A DNA stretch of 64,000 nucleotides from Caenicola sp034331105 (GCA_034331105.1 JAXQGB010000011.1:405446-469445); one strand, 5' to 3'. Shown: positions 24,301 through 32,772, numbered from the stretch's first letter. Notes: generated from the letters alone by a model not told the origin. Numbers and translations: made by a program.

Positions 24301-24886
24301 AAGATCTTTCCTTATCCAGAAAGATCTTCCCGAGCTCCCTGGCCTTGGCTTCCCATTCCTCTTTCGAGCCGGAGTTCTCCATGACCCAGTCTGACTTCCT
24401 GATCTTTTCATCCCTCGGCATTAGCCTGCTCTCGCGCCTTTTTATCTCAGAGGCATCCCATCCCCTTGATGCGTTGCGTTCAGCGCGCATTTCCGGGGTC
24501 GCCGAAACGAATACCACAATATCCATCCATTCGGGCCGCCCGCATTCAAAAAGCAACGGGATCTCGACAACGACCCAGCCTTTGGCATCTTTTACGAACT
24601 TATCTATAGCCGCGATAGTCGCAGGGTGAAGAAGATCTGATACAAACTCATACTCTTGCTCTTCAGAAAATATCTTCGCAGCAATTTTTGCAAAAACGGA
24701 CTTCTGATCGCCCTCAAAAAAATCGCTGCCCCATCGTTCAGAGGCTTTCTTCTGAACATCGGGAAGTTTCCACATATCACGGGCGACCCGGTCCGCATCG
24801 ATTACTGTTGCGCCCATCTCTTCCCACACCCTAGACAGGGTGCTTTTACCAGCGCCAACGTCTCCTGTCAGTCCTACTGTCAGCAA
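24290..24886 (-). CDS. coaE: Dephospho-CoA kinase
   Basis: Last step of coenzyme A synthesis: phosphorylates the 3'-OH of dephospho-CoA. P-loop GLTGDVGAGKST at the N-terminus, then GATVIDADRVARDMW (substrate Asp), EIPLLFECG in the CoA domain, and VSATPEMRAERNASR in the lid. Length is 198 residues, normal. Its start lies 41 bases inside the helicase gene, so translation is probably coupled to it. Confidence 0.93.
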   Translation of the reverse strand: MLTVGLTGDVGAGKSTLSRVWEEMGATVIDADRVARDMWKLPDVQKKASERWGSDFFEGDQKSVFAKIAAKIFSEEQEYEFVSDLLHPATIAAIDKFVKDAKGWVVVEIPLLFECGRPEWMDIVVFVSATPEMRAERNASRGWDASEIKRRESRLMPRDEKIRKSDWVMENSGSKEEWEAKARELGKIFLDKERSSRS

Positions 24887-26810
24887 AATAACCGCCTCCG
24901 GCTGTATCGTCTTTTATCTCTGTTGAGCTCTTTGGGATCTCTCCGATGAACCTTGACGTTCTGTTCCTCTGTACTCCTCCGAAGAGCAGCCTGGATGACG
25001 AACCGCTCATGTATAGCCTTTCCTTGGCCCTCGTCATGCCAACGTAGCAGAGCCTGCGTTCCTCGGAGAGGTCGCTCTCTCCCTCGACAGCGCGCGCGCT
25101 CGGGAATATCCCCTCTTCCATGCCCGTTATGAAGACGACAGGGAATTCCAGTCCCTTTGCAGCGTGGAGTGTAAGCAGATTGACCCTGTCTTCCATGTCA
25201 TCCTGTGTATCCTGATCCGTAAAGAGTGGAATTTCTGTCAATACCTGTGCAATGTCTCCGTCCTCAGGAACAAGTGAGAGTATCTCAAGAACGTTCTCCA
25301 CCCTCTCTTCCCAGTCTTCGGGATAATTGGCCTTTAAATATTCTTCGTAACCCTGAGCGTAGAGGACAGTCCTCACTGCCTCATGGACATCCGAAGATGA
25401 GACCAGTATCTCCAGCATGTTCTTTGCCAGTTCCTTCGCACCATTCCCAGATTTGCCCTTTAGTCCCCCACCTGTCTTTGCCATCTCACTCCAGACGGCT
25501 GCGGGATCCAAACCAGGCGTCATTTGGAGCTGTTCCGAAAGTATCTCGACGCTCTTCTTTCCGACCCCGCGCACGGGAACGTTAGCGACCCTGGAAAGGG
25601 ATATGCTGTCCCTTGGATTTACTGCCAGGCGCAACATGGAAAGGACGTCCTTGACTTCCAGCCTTTCGTAGAATGCAAGTCCCCTGATGACCCTGTACGG
25701 GATCCCTTTTTCCAGAAGCGTCTGTTCGATGCCGCGGCTGAGCGCGTTCATCCTGTAAAGTACCGCCATCTCACAGTACCTGTACCCGTCGTCCCTCAGG
25801 CTCTCTATGTGATCGGCGATCCAAACTGCCTCATCCTGATCTGTGCGGGACCTGTAAATGCTTATAAACTCGCCCCTTGGCGCAGCTGTCCATAGATCCT
25901 TGGGATGCCTGTCGGAGTTCTTTTGTATGACTCCGTTCGCACCCTCAAGTATCTTTCCTGTAGATCGGTAATTCTGGTCAAGGACCACTATCTTTGCGCC
26001 TTTGAAGTCATTGGCGAAGTTCATGATCATACCCATGTCTGCTCCGCGCCATCCATATATCGACTGGTCCGGATCGCCGACCACCATTATCTTTCTTCCG
26101 GAATCTACGAGGCAGCGCAAAAGCAGATACTGTGGCCTGTTGACATCCTGGTATTCGTCAACAAGAAGCCAGTCAAGACGGGAGCGTTCACGCTCGCGCA
26201 CTTCCTTGTCAGTGGCAAGAATATGCAGGGGAAGCACCATGAGATCGTCAAAATCCAGTGCTCCCTGTGAAATCAGATACTGCTGGTATTTTTCATAGAG
26301 GGGGAGCCATCTGGTTTGTATTGCAGGCTCCCTAGTGACCGGATTTGACTCCGTTTTGACCCTAGATATTAGTTCTATTGCGCCTCCGGCGTCCATTATC
26401 CGCGGATCGATGTCAAGCTGGTTCAGAACTTTTTTTATAACGTTCCTTGTGTCTCCCCGGTCAAAGATGACAAAGCTCTTTGGATACCCAAGCCTCATTA
26501 AGGAATCGGAATACCTGTGAAGAAAGCGGAGCCCGTATGCGTGGAAGGTCGAGACCTCCATCCCTCTGAGGTCTGAGCCAAGGAGACTTTCCACCCTTGT
26601 CTTCATCTCTTTTGCAGCCTTGTTTGTAAAAGTAAGTGCGAGGATCCTCCAGGGGGCGACCTTCTTGGTTCCGATCAGATATGCTATCTTTGAAGTAAGG
26701 ACGCGTGTCTTGCCGCTGCCCGCACCGGCGAGCACAAGTTCATGACCGTCGCAGTATACAACGGCCTCTTTTTGTTTGGGGTTTAAAGAATCAATGATTT
26801 TATCTGACAT
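24846..26810 (-). CDS. UvrD/PcrA/Rep-type DNA helicase (SF1A)
   Basis: ATP-dependent 3'-5' DNA helicase. Visible motifs in order: Q motif LNPKQKEAV, Walker A GAGSGKT (near residue 35), Ia TFTNKAAKEM, II DEYQDVN, III GDPDQSIYGWRGAD, IV NYRS, V LLTLHAAKGLEFPVVFI, VI EERRLCYVGMTRAKERL. At 654 residues it is shorter than typical PcrA (~730), and the C-terminal RNA-polymerase-interacting region seems missing, so the exact subtype (PcrA, Rep or UvrD) is open. Upstream of and overlapping coaE. Confidence 0.92.
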   Translation of the reverse strand: MSDKIIDSLNPKQKEAVVYCDGHELVLAGAGSGKTRVLTSKIAYLIGTKKVAPWRILALTFTNKAAKEMKTRVESLLGSDLRGMEVSTFHAYGLRFLHRYSDSLMRLGYPKSFVIFDRGDTRNVIKKVLNQLDIDPRIMDAGGAIELISRVKTESNPVTREPAIQTRWLPLYEKYQQYLISQGALDFDDLMVLPLHILATDKEVRERERSRLDWLLVDEYQDVNRPQYLLLRCLVDSGRKIMVVGDPDQSIYGWRGADMGMIMNFANDFKGAKIVVLDQNYRSTGKILEGANGVIQKNSDRHPKDLWTAAPRGEFISIYRSRTDQDEAVWIADHIESLRDDGYRYCEMAVLYRMNALSRGIEQTLLEKGIPYRVIRGLAFYERLEVKDVLSMLRLAVNPRDSISLSRVANVPVRGVGKKSVEILSEQLQMTPGLDPAAVWSEMAKTGGGLKGKSGNGAKELAKNMLEILVSSSDVHEAVRTVLYAQGYEEYLKANYPEDWEERVENVLEILSLVPEDGDIAQVLTEIPLFTDQDTQDDMEDRVNLLTLHAAKGLEFPVVFITGMEEGIFPSARAVEGESDLSEERRLCYVGMTRAKERLYMSGSSSRLLFGGVQRNRTSRFIGEIPKSSTEIKDDTAGGGYFADSRTDRRRWRW

Positions 26811-26845
26811 ATGTCTATGATCACCTTTAGTCTCTATTTACGGTT

Positions 26846-26872
26846 TATAAAAAAAGGGGCCTTTCGGCCCCT
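26846..26872 (-). terminator. Terminator of hpf
   Basis: Stem AGGGGCC/GGCCCCT with a 4-base loop (26855-26872). The minus-strand transcript continues into a T-run (the A-run at 26850-26855 on the plus strand). It lies about 80 bases after the hpf stop. Confidence 0.8.
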
Positions 26873-26951
26873 CTATATTACAACTGATAACTCCTGCTAC
26901 AAATAAAACTTTTAATGCTGCAGCAGGGTCCGCTCTGCAGTCAGCCGGAGA

Positions 26952-27494
26952 TCACTTAGGCTCCAACAGGCCATATCCGCCTTCTTCCCTGCGGTAGACA
27001 ACATTTATACCTCCGGACTGGTCGTTCTTGAAAATAAAGAAACTGTGTCCGAGGAGGTCCATCTGCATGGTCGCCTCAATAGGAGTCATGACATCAACGC
27101 TGAACTTCTTCGTCTTGACTATCTCGCGCGTCATCTCTTCCTTCTCAGCATATGCGGGCAAAAGTTCGGGATCTATATCGAATGAGAAATCCTGTACCTT
27201 CATCCTTGCCTTGTCTGTAAGATATCCCTTATGCCTCTTGACCTGGCGCTCAATATTCTTCAGTGCCTTGTCAAAAGCCTTCCTGAGGTCAGGCGCGTAG
27301 TCTTCGCCCCTCATTACTACCCCGTTAACGTTGGAGGTTATCTCAACTACATTCATACCGCGCTTGAAGTTCAACGCAACCTGCGTGTCAATGATCTTGT
27401 CAAAGAATTTTTCGATCTTTCCGACCTTCTTTTCCATATATTCTTTGACCTCTGCCGGCAGTTCCACATTGCGCGTAAGAAAACGTACCTCCAT
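26952..27494 (-). CDS. hpf: Ribosome hibernation-promoting factor, long form
   Basis: Binds the 30S decoding site and dimerises ribosomes to 100S in stationary phase. The N-terminal HPF/RaiA domain (residues 1-100) starts MEVRFLTRNVELPAEVKEYM. After a charged linker, the C-terminal dimerisation domain carries KTKKFSVDVMTPIEATMQMDLLGHSFF-type sequence (quoted in part) and the conserved FKNDQSGGINVVYRREEGGYGL end. 180 residues, normal for the long form. SD GGAGGAG. Single-gene unit with its own promoter and terminator. Confidence 0.95.
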   Translation of the reverse strand: MEVRFLTRNVELPAEVKEYMEKKVGKIEKFFDKIIDTQVALNFKRGMNVVEITSNVNGVVMRGEDYAPDLRKAFDKALKNIERQVKRHKGYLTDKARMKVQDFSFDIDPELLPAYAEKEEMTREIVKTKKFSVDVMTPIEATMQMDLLGHSFFIFKNDQSGGINVVYRREEGGYGLLEPK

Positions 27495-27545
27495 AGCAAC
27501 TCCTCCATTCGTACTGATGTGGATATATTAATTGCTGCTGCATCA

Positions 27546-27574
27546 ATTGTATCATCATATCAGCCTGCCCTCAA
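27546..27574 (-). promoter_or_regulatory. Promoter of hpf
   Basis: Minus strand: -35 TTGAGG (27569-27574), 17-base spacer, -10 TACAAT (27546-27551), about 50 bases before the start codon. Confidence 0.6.
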
Positions 27575-27617
27575 AGCAATTAATTATGTATATTTACCTA
27601 TTCGAAAAAGAGCTCGA

Positions 27618-27645
27618 TTGACTCAAAAAAAGCCTAAGGTATAAT
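27618..27645 (+). promoter_or_regulatory. Promoter of the aminotransferase gene
   Basis: -35 TTGACT (27618-27623), 16-base spacer, perfect -10 TATAAT (27640-27645), about 38 bases before the start codon at 27683. Confidence 0.75.
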
Positions 27646-27682
27646 CTCAAATAAGCAGGATTATGAAAGAGGGGGAAATGTA

Positions 27683-28846
27683 ATGAAAATGTCAAAGAGA
27701 ATACTTGAGATCCAGCCTTCAGCTACTTTAAGCATCTCAGCCAAGGCAAAGACAATGAAAGCGGAAGGCAAGCCAATAATATCATTCAGCCTTGGAGAAC
27801 CTGATTTCAATTCTCCTGAATGCGCATCAAAGGCCGCAATAGACGCTATCAACCGCGGCGAATCACACTACACTCTCAACTCCGGAATAATTGAACTCCG
27901 CAAGGAAGTCTGTAGCTACTATAAGAGGCGTTTTGGCCTCGAATACACCCCTGACGAAGTGCTCGTAGCTCCCGGAGCAAAACCGCTCCTCTACGAGGCG
28001 CTCCAGATGCTTGTTGACCCCGGCGATGAGGTGCTCCTTTTCTCACCGGCATGGGTCAGCTATGTTGAACAGGTACATCTAGCCGAAGGCAAAGATGTCA
28101 TAGTCGATACCCTCAAGACAGACCTTATACCCACAAAAGAAGCCATTGAAGCTGTCCTGAGCGATAAGACTGTAGGTATGATAATAAACTCTCCCTCAAA
28201 CCCGTCAGGCGCCATCTACAACGAAGAAACACTGAAAATGATCGCCGATGTGGCAAGGGAGAAGGACCTCTGGATAATATTCGACGAGATATACGAGAGA
28301 CTGGTCTACGCCCCGGCAAAACATGTGAACATCCTCAACGTAGCGCCGGATCTAAGAGATAGGGTCATCATCATAAACGGAGCAAGCAAGGCCTATGCTA
28401 TGACCGGCTGGCGTATCGGCTACGCGCTTGCACCGAAACCCCTCATTGCCAAGATGAACACGCTGCAGACACACCTTACCTCCAATGCATCGTCGATAGC
28501 CCAGTGGGCAGCCTGGGGAGCAGTAAAAGATGCCGACCCGGATGTTGAGAAAATGCGCGAAGCTTTTGAGGAACGCCGCAAGGTCATCCTTGAACTCGTC
28601 AGGAGCATGCCCTACGTAAAGGTCAGGGATCCGGAGGGCGCCTTCTATATCTTCATAGATGTTAGGGAGAGCCCGATCCCCGACGACATTAAGTTCTGCG
28701 AAAAACTCCTTGAGGAAAAGTTTGTAGCCGCAGTTCCCGGCGCGGCCTTCTTCGCCCCCGGATTTGTCAGATTCTCCTATGCGTGCTCGATGGATAATAT
28801 ACGCGAGGGGATGCAGCGCTTGAAAGAATTTTTATCCTCCCTGTAG
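27683..28846 (+). CDS. PLP-dependent aminotransferase, aspartate aminotransferase type (class I, subgroup Ib)
   Basis: Family I aminotransferase of 387 residues. Blocks visible: ISFSLGEPDFNSP near the N-terminus, SPSNPSGAIYNEE (substrate Asn), DEIYERLVY and NGASKAYAMTGWRIGY, which contains the PLP-binding Lys. RFSYACSMDNI holds the substrate-carboxylate Arg. Such enzymes transaminate aspartate and, in many anaerobes, aromatic or other amino acids. The exact substrate is not decidable. Single gene behind a strong promoter. Hairpin repeat family 1 copy C begins 5 bases after its stop. Confidence 0.92.
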   Translation: MKMSKRILEIQPSATLSISAKAKTMKAEGKPIISFSLGEPDFNSPECASKAAIDAINRGESHYTLNSGIIELRKEVCSYYKRRFGLEYTPDEVLVAPGAKPLLYEALQMLVDPGDEVLLFSPAWVSYVEQVHLAEGKDVIVDTLKTDLIPTKEAIEAVLSDKTVGMIINSPSNPSGAIYNEETLKMIADVAREKDLWIIFDEIYERLVYAPAKHVNILNVAPDLRDRVIIINGASKAYAMTGWRIGYALAPKPLIAKMNTLQTHLTSNASSIAQWAAWGAVKDADPDVEKMREAFEERRKVILELVRSMPYVKVRDPEGAFYIFIDVRESPIPDDIKFCEKLLEEKFVAAVPGAAFFAPGFVRFSYACSMDNIREGMQRLKEFLSSL

Positions 28847-28851
28847 GAGGG

Positions 28852-28980
28852 GCAATTGGGATTTATAGCAGCGCTAACTTAGCAAAGCTTGCGGAGCCTT
28901 CCTTCGACGTATGCCCAATACGCCTTCGGAAGGCTCCGCTGCGCGTTGCGTCGTTATCACTTGCTCTAAATCCCAATTGC
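28852..28980 (+). repeat. Hairpin repeat family 1, copy C
   Basis: A 129-nt near-palindrome with ends GCAATTGGGATTTA and the complementary TAAATCCCAATTGC, and apex CGACGTATGCCCAATACGCC. Read on the other strand it is close to copy E (61992-62119) along its whole length. It starts 5 bases after the aminotransferase stop and has the same orientation relative to that gene as copies B and E have to theirs. Confidence 0.9.
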
Positions 28981-29075
28981 GATATAGGTACCATCGTCGA
29001 ACCATAAAAACCTGCGTCGTCATCATCCACGATCTGCCCCAATTGCGATAATGCCGTTGGCTTCGCTAAAGTCTT
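28981..29075. other. Intergenic stretch with a solo repeat end
   Basis: The last bases of copy C plus the next five (CCCAATTGCGATA, from 28972) recur as a direct repeat at 29038-29050 (CCCCAATTGCGATA). The second occurrence looks like an isolated terminus of repeat family 1. I see no gene in this stretch. Confidence 0.4.
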
Positions 29076-29185
29076 GATTCCCCGCCTGACGGAGTCAGGC
29101 AAATTCACCGCGATGCGAAGCTAGCAAATTCTCCATCGACGAATGTCGCGAATTCCCCGCAGCCCAGAGGCTGCAAATTCTCCGA
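29076..29185 (-). repeat. Modular hairpin array with GGNGAATTY spacers
   Basis: On the minus strand five spacers of the form GGAGAATTT, GGGGAATTC, GGAGAATTT, GGTGAATTT and GGGGAATC alternate with four short stem-loops of unrelated sequence: GCAGCC/GGCTGC (29159-29174), CGAC/GTCG (29134-29150), a weak one (29110-29125) and GCCTGAC/GTCAGGC (29084-29100). It lies behind the CCA-adding enzyme gene and repeat family 2 copy c. Confidence 0.7.
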
Positions 29186-29204
29186 CCCTGAACTTGGCTC
29201 CTAC

Positions 29205-29270
29205 GACCGCTTCACTACTGCTTCACAATTGTTTCACGCCGGAGGTCTTCCGGCAGTTTCACCATTGCAG
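29205..29270 (-). repeat. Hairpin repeat family 2 (GTGAAAC type), copy c
   Basis: Minus strand: CTGCAATGGTGAAACT, stem GCCGGA (loop AGACC) TCCGGC, then GTGAAACAATTGTGAAGCAG and a further GTGAAGC. The TGA inside TGGTGAAAC is the stop codon of the CCA-adding enzyme gene, so the repeat overlaps the coding sequence. Confidence 0.75.
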
Positions 29271-30434
29271 CTTTGAAACTGCCTCGATTTGCTGCGCTCG
29301 TATCCATTTCCCTCTTGCCTTTCCTTCTATTCCTGCCGGAAGTTCGCCACGGACCTTTTTCATTACCTCAATATACAACTCGCTATTTGCAAGGAAGAAA
29401 TAAGAGCTTATTGTTCCCTCGGCTTTTATTATGGCAATGCATCCGTCTATCCCTATGGGGTGATTTTGAAGTTTGGTAAGAGTATCCACTGCGACAGCAG
29501 GGTCTTTACCTTTTGCGGGATCAGGCAGATGAAGGGATGCGAATTCAGCGCATCTTCTCCAGATGTTTGGCAGCCTCATCGATACGTCTATCTCATCCAA
29601 CAGATCTTCACGATCTTTAAGTGAAAGTCCGATAGATCTCACAAGAGAGGCAAACTTGACCTCGGGTCGTTGGCATAGCTCCGCGGTCTTATCCAGTCGG
29701 CTCATCGAGCGGATGAAATCTTTTCTGCCATCTTCGGACTGCCCTTTCCAAATCTCATCAAGGGGAGGGATAACTGCAGCAAGGATACCCGCTTCAGCCA
29801 GCACAGAGAAGAATATGGAGGGTCTGTTGCAAAGCATCGCCCTCTCCAATTCGCCAAAGATCCTTTCCTTCGGCTCGTGCAGAAGTTCCGGACCGCAGCA
29901 TCCCATCATCTCAAGGGTACGCATTTCAATAGTGAAATCGAATTCGGCTGACTGCCTGGCGGCACGAAGAGCCCTTACGGGATCTTCACAGAAATGATAA
30001 GAGGTCGCCTTTATCATCTTTGCCTTGATGTCAGCCTGTCCGCCAAACGGGTCTATAAGCTTATCCTCTTCCGGCGACCATGCCATGCTGTTTATCGTAG
30101 TATCCCGCCTGAAAAGATCCTCTTCTATCGTAACGTCAGGTCCGTATTCGACCACAAATCCCTTATAGCCGACACCTTTTTTCTTCTCGGTCCGTGCCAT
30201 GGCAACGTCACAGGGGCGGCCGTCAATGTATAAAATAAAGACCGGAAATGAGTTGCCGGTTTTTTGAGCATCCGGAAAGACTGCAACAAAAGAGCTCTTC
30301 TCGATACCGCAGACCACGTAGTCCCTGTCGTGCGGGCAACGCCCCATTAGCCTGTCCCGCACCCAGCCTCCCGCAACATAGGCCACTCCGCCGATCTCTC
30401 TGACTTTCCTGAGGAATTCCATCTCTGTCGTCAT
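29259..30434 (-). CDS. CCA-adding tRNA nucleotidyltransferase / poly(A) polymerase family protein
   Basis: Class II nucleotidyltransferase. N-terminal head: VAYVAGGWVRDRLMG, then HDRDYVV in place of the usual DxD region. RRDTTINSMAW and DPFGGQADIKAKMI belong to the neck, and FCEDPVRALRAARQSAEF is the nucleotide-selecting region. The family adds CCA (or only A, or CC) to tRNA 3' ends. Which activity this one has cannot be told. 391 residues. Weak SD at 30434. The last codons and the stop lie inside hairpin repeat family 2 copy c, so the C-terminus QQIEAVSKLQW may be partly repeat-encoded. Confidence 0.85.
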   Translation of the reverse strand: MTTEMEFLRKVREIGGVAYVAGGWVRDRLMGRCPHDRDYVVCGIEKSSFVAVFPDAQKTGNSFPVFILYIDGRPCDVAMARTEKKKGVGYKGFVVEYGPDVTIEEDLFRRDTTINSMAWSPEEDKLIDPFGGQADIKAKMIKATSYHFCEDPVRALRAARQSAEFDFTIEMRTLEMMGCCGPELLHEPKERIFGELERAMLCNRPSIFFSVLAEAGILAAVIPPLDEIWKGQSEDGRKDFIRSMSRLDKTAELCQRPEVKFASLVRSIGLSLKDREDLLDEIDVSMRLPNIWRRCAEFASLHLPDPAKGKDPAVAVDTLTKLQNHPIGIDGCIAIIKAEGTISSYFFLANSELYIEVMKKVRGELPAGIEGKARGKWIRAQQIEAVSKLQW

Positions 30435-30451
30435 TTGAATAATATAACACA

Positions 30452-30479
30452 GGGAGGCACTGCCTAAGCAATGCCTCCC
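30452..30479 (-). terminator. Hairpin between frr and the CCA-adding enzyme gene
   Basis: Stem GGGAGGCA/TGCCTCCC with a 12-base loop, 25 bases after the frr stop. There is no T-run, so it may be a weak or factor-dependent terminator, or an mRNA-stabilising stem. Confidence 0.4.
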
Positions 30480-30503
30480 CGAATTTGTCTTATTTTTGCA
30501 AAG

Positions 30504-31061
30504 CTATTTATCCATTATTTCCTTTTCTTTTTCAGCAAGCATCACGTCGACCTTCTTGATAAATGCGTCTGTGTGGTCCTGGGCTTCCTTCTGATACTTC
30601 TTCAGGTCATCCTCAGTGATATCACTATCTTTTTCCATCTTCTTAAGAGAGTCTATGACATCCCTGCGAACGTTGCGGATAGCTATCCTTGCTTCTTCGG
30701 CTGACTTGTTGACTATCTTGGTCAGTTCAACACGGCGGGCCTGAGTAAGTTCCGGCAGGTTGAGACGTATGGTCTCCCCGTCGTTCTGAGGATTTATCCC
30801 AAGAGGAGAAGCCTGGATGGCTTTTTCAATTGCTTTCATAGCAGTCTTGTCCCAGGGGTTGATCATGATCTGACGAGCTTCCGGAATACTTACAGTGCCC
30901 ATATTCTTGATCGGTGTGGCGGTCCCGAAGTAGTCGACCTTTATGTCTTCTACAAGGGCAGGATGAGCTCTTCCCGTCCGTATGCCCTGAAGTGTCCCCT
31001 TAAGGAACTCCAGCGTCTTTTCACTGCGGGTCATTAAGTCTTTCATTAAATTTTGAGGCAC
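30504..31061 (-). CDS. frr: Ribosome recycling factor
   Basis: Splits post-termination ribosomes together with EF-G. Family blocks: TLQGIRTGRAHPALVEDI, ARQIMINPWDK, GINPQNDGETIRLNLPELT and RVELTKIVNKSAEEARIAIRN (each given in part). About 185 residues, normal. GTG at 31061 is the best start, with AGGAG eight bases before. The longer reading from 31070 overlaps the SD. It follows pyrH as in most bacteria, with a 213-base gap in which a TATACT-like -10 may provide its own promoter. Confidence 0.95.
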   Translation of the reverse strand: MPQNLMKDLMTRSEKTLEFLKGTLQGIRTGRAHPALVEDIKVDYFGTATPIKNMGTVSIPEARQIMINPWDKTAMKAIEKAIQASPLGINPQNDGETIRLNLPELTQARRVELTKIVNKSAEEARIAIRNVRRDVIDSLKKMEKDSDITEDDLKKYQKEAQDHTDAFIKKVDVMLAEKEKEIMDK

Positions 31062-31274
31062 GCAGATCACTCCTTATAAGATTAATATGCCGTCTCTGCA
31101 GGCATTCGATCAGTTTTGAAAACCTCTGGTGGATCATCAGCCTAATCCAAGTCATCCGACCTGAACAATAGTATATACCAAATTTAACACAAAATGGGCG
31201 ATTTTATTGGGCACTGCAATTGTTTTTAAGATTTCAGGCAAATGGTCCTTCCTTCTATTATTTGCTGCCTGGGG

Positions 31275-31985
31275 TTAGTCGCTTACTGTCGATCCTATGT
31301 CCTGTCCTTCGATAAGAAGCTTTCTGAGGTTGCCTTTTTTATGAACGTCGAAGACTATTATAGGTATCTTATTTTCCTGGCAAAGCGAGAAAGCCGCGGC
31401 GTCCATGACCTTGAGCTGCATCCTCAGCGCGTCCATGTAGGTAAGCTTTTTAAGACGCTTCGCATCGGGATACTTCTCCGGATCTTTGTCGTAAATACCG
31501 TCTACCTTGGTCGCCTTTATAAGACATTCGGCACCTATCTCAGAAGCCCTGAGTGCCGCTGTTGTGTCTGTAGAGAAATAAGGTGAGCCTGTCCCTGCTG
31601 CAAAGATGACGATCCTTCCCTTTTCCAGATGGCGTATCGCCCTCCTGCGGATCACAGTTTCAGCGACCTGCTTCATTTCAATGGCAGACTGAACCCTTGT
31701 CGGCTGACCGAGACGCTCAAGAGCATCCTGCAGAGCGAGTGCATTTATGACGGTACCCAACATTCCCATATAATCGGCCTGCGCCCTCTCAACACTTACT
31801 GTCTGCGCACCGCGGATGATGTTTCCTCCACCGACTACCATGGAGATAGCGACACCTTCCCTTGCGACCTCTACTATCTCTTCGCATATCCCCCTGATAG
31901 CATCGTAATCCAGTCCAAAATGCGCATCACCTGCAAGTATCTCTCCCGAGAGTTTAAGCAAAACACGATTATATTTTCGATCCAT
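31275..31985 (-). CDS. pyrH: UMP kinase
   Basis: Amino-acid-kinase-fold enzyme making UDP from UMP. MDRKYNRVLLKLSGEILAG at the start, MVVGGGNIIRG for phosphate binding, YMGMLGTVINALAL, the GTGSPYFSTDTTAALRA loop and KATKVDGIYDKDP are diagnostic (all quoted in short). SD AAGGAG ten bases before ATG 31985. It belongs to the conserved rpsB-tsf-pyrH-frr order, but a strong terminator separates it from tsf. Confidence 0.95.
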   Translation of the reverse strand: MDRKYNRVLLKLSGEILAGDAHFGLDYDAIRGICEEIVEVAREGVAISMVVGGGNIIRGAQTVSVERAQADYMGMLGTVINALALQDALERLGQPTRVQSAIEMKQVAETVIRRRAIRHLEKGRIVIFAAGTGSPYFSTDTTAALRASEIGAECLIKATKVDGIYDKDPEKYPDAKRLKKLTYMDALRMQLKVMDAAAFSLCQENKIPIIVFDVHKKGNLRKLLIEGQDIGSTVSD

Positions 31986-32131
31986 CAGGGCACACTCCTT
32001 GTTTATATTTTTTAATTATATTGATCAAAAGTGATAAAGCCGGGTAAAAAAATGATGCTGTCCAAATCATTATCCCACTCAAGCCCGCGACTTGCGCAGT
32101 TATTAACGTTCTTTTCCTGTAAAAGGTTATA

Positions 32132-32163
32132 AAAAGAGCGAGGGAGAGTCCCTCGCTCTTTTT
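32132..32163 (-). terminator. Terminator of the rpsB-tsf operon
   Basis: Perfect stem AAAGAGCGAGGG/CCCTCGCTCTTT with a 5-base loop and T-run, about 10 bases after the tsf stop. It cuts the usual rpsB-tsf-pyrH-frr operon into two transcription units. Confidence 0.9.
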
Positions 32164-32173
32164 ATAAATTATA

Positions 32174-32770
32174 TTATCCTTCGATGATAAAACGGGAGAA
32201 GCGTCCTACTTTAATGTTTTCTCCGATTTTAGCTATGTTCTCGATAACGAGATCTTTGATCTTTTTATCGGGATCACGAATGTACTTCTGCTCCATCAGG
32301 CAGTTCTCTTCGTAGAACTTATTGATGCGGCCCTCTGCGATCTTGTCGAGCATCTTTTCGGGCTTGCCCTCTTCAAGAGCCTGTGCCTTGATGACTTCGA
32401 TCTCGTGATTCACTACGCACTCGGGCACATCTTCCGGCACGATAAAACCGGGGTTCGCGGCAGCGATCTGCATTGCGATCTCGTGGCCGAGGTGCTGGAA
32501 CTCTTCTGTACGGGCTACAAAGTCCGTCTCGCAGTTGAGTTCTACAAGAACGCCAAGTTTGGCGTTGCAGTGGATATAGCTGAAGATCATACCCTGAGCG
32601 GCGTTGCGTTCTGCTTTCTTTGCTGCCTTGGCAAGTCCCTTCTCACGAAGGAAGTCAACTGCCTTGTCTATGTCGCCGCAGCACTCTACGAGCGCTTTTT
32701 TGCAGTCCATCATACCTACTGAGGTACGGGCGCGAAGTTCGGACACAAGTCCTGCTGTGATATCAGCCAT
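32174..32770 (-). CDS. tsf: Translation elongation factor Ts
   Basis: Guanine-nucleotide exchange factor for EF-Tu. N-terminal UBA domain (VSELRARTSVGMMDCKKAL, DIDKAVDFLREKG), then ELNCETDFVAR in the core, and a single shortened dimerisation region. It ends with ENIKVGRFSRF. At 198 residues it is the short form (about 200 aa) found outside Proteobacteria. It starts 2 bases after the rpsB stop. Confidence 0.95.
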   Translation of the reverse strand: MADITAGLVSELRARTSVGMMDCKKALVECCGDIDKAVDFLREKGLAKAAKKAERNAAQGMIFSYIHCNAKLGVLVELNCETDFVARTEEFQHLGHEIAMQIAAANPGFIVPEDVPECVVNHEIEVIKAQALEEGKPEKMLDKIAEGRINKFYEENCLMEQKYIRDPDKKIKDLVIENIAKIGENIKVGRFSRFIIEG

Positions 32771-32772
32771 CG

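Noticed and set aside
28852..29185. CRISPR array
   Set aside because: The spacers between conserved units are themselves hairpins of 15-17 nt and the conserved units are only 8-9 nt. No cas gene is nearby.
29076..29185. Integron attC-like cassette array
   Set aside because: No integrase or cassette genes, and units are far too short and lack the RYYYAAC/GTTRRRY boxes.
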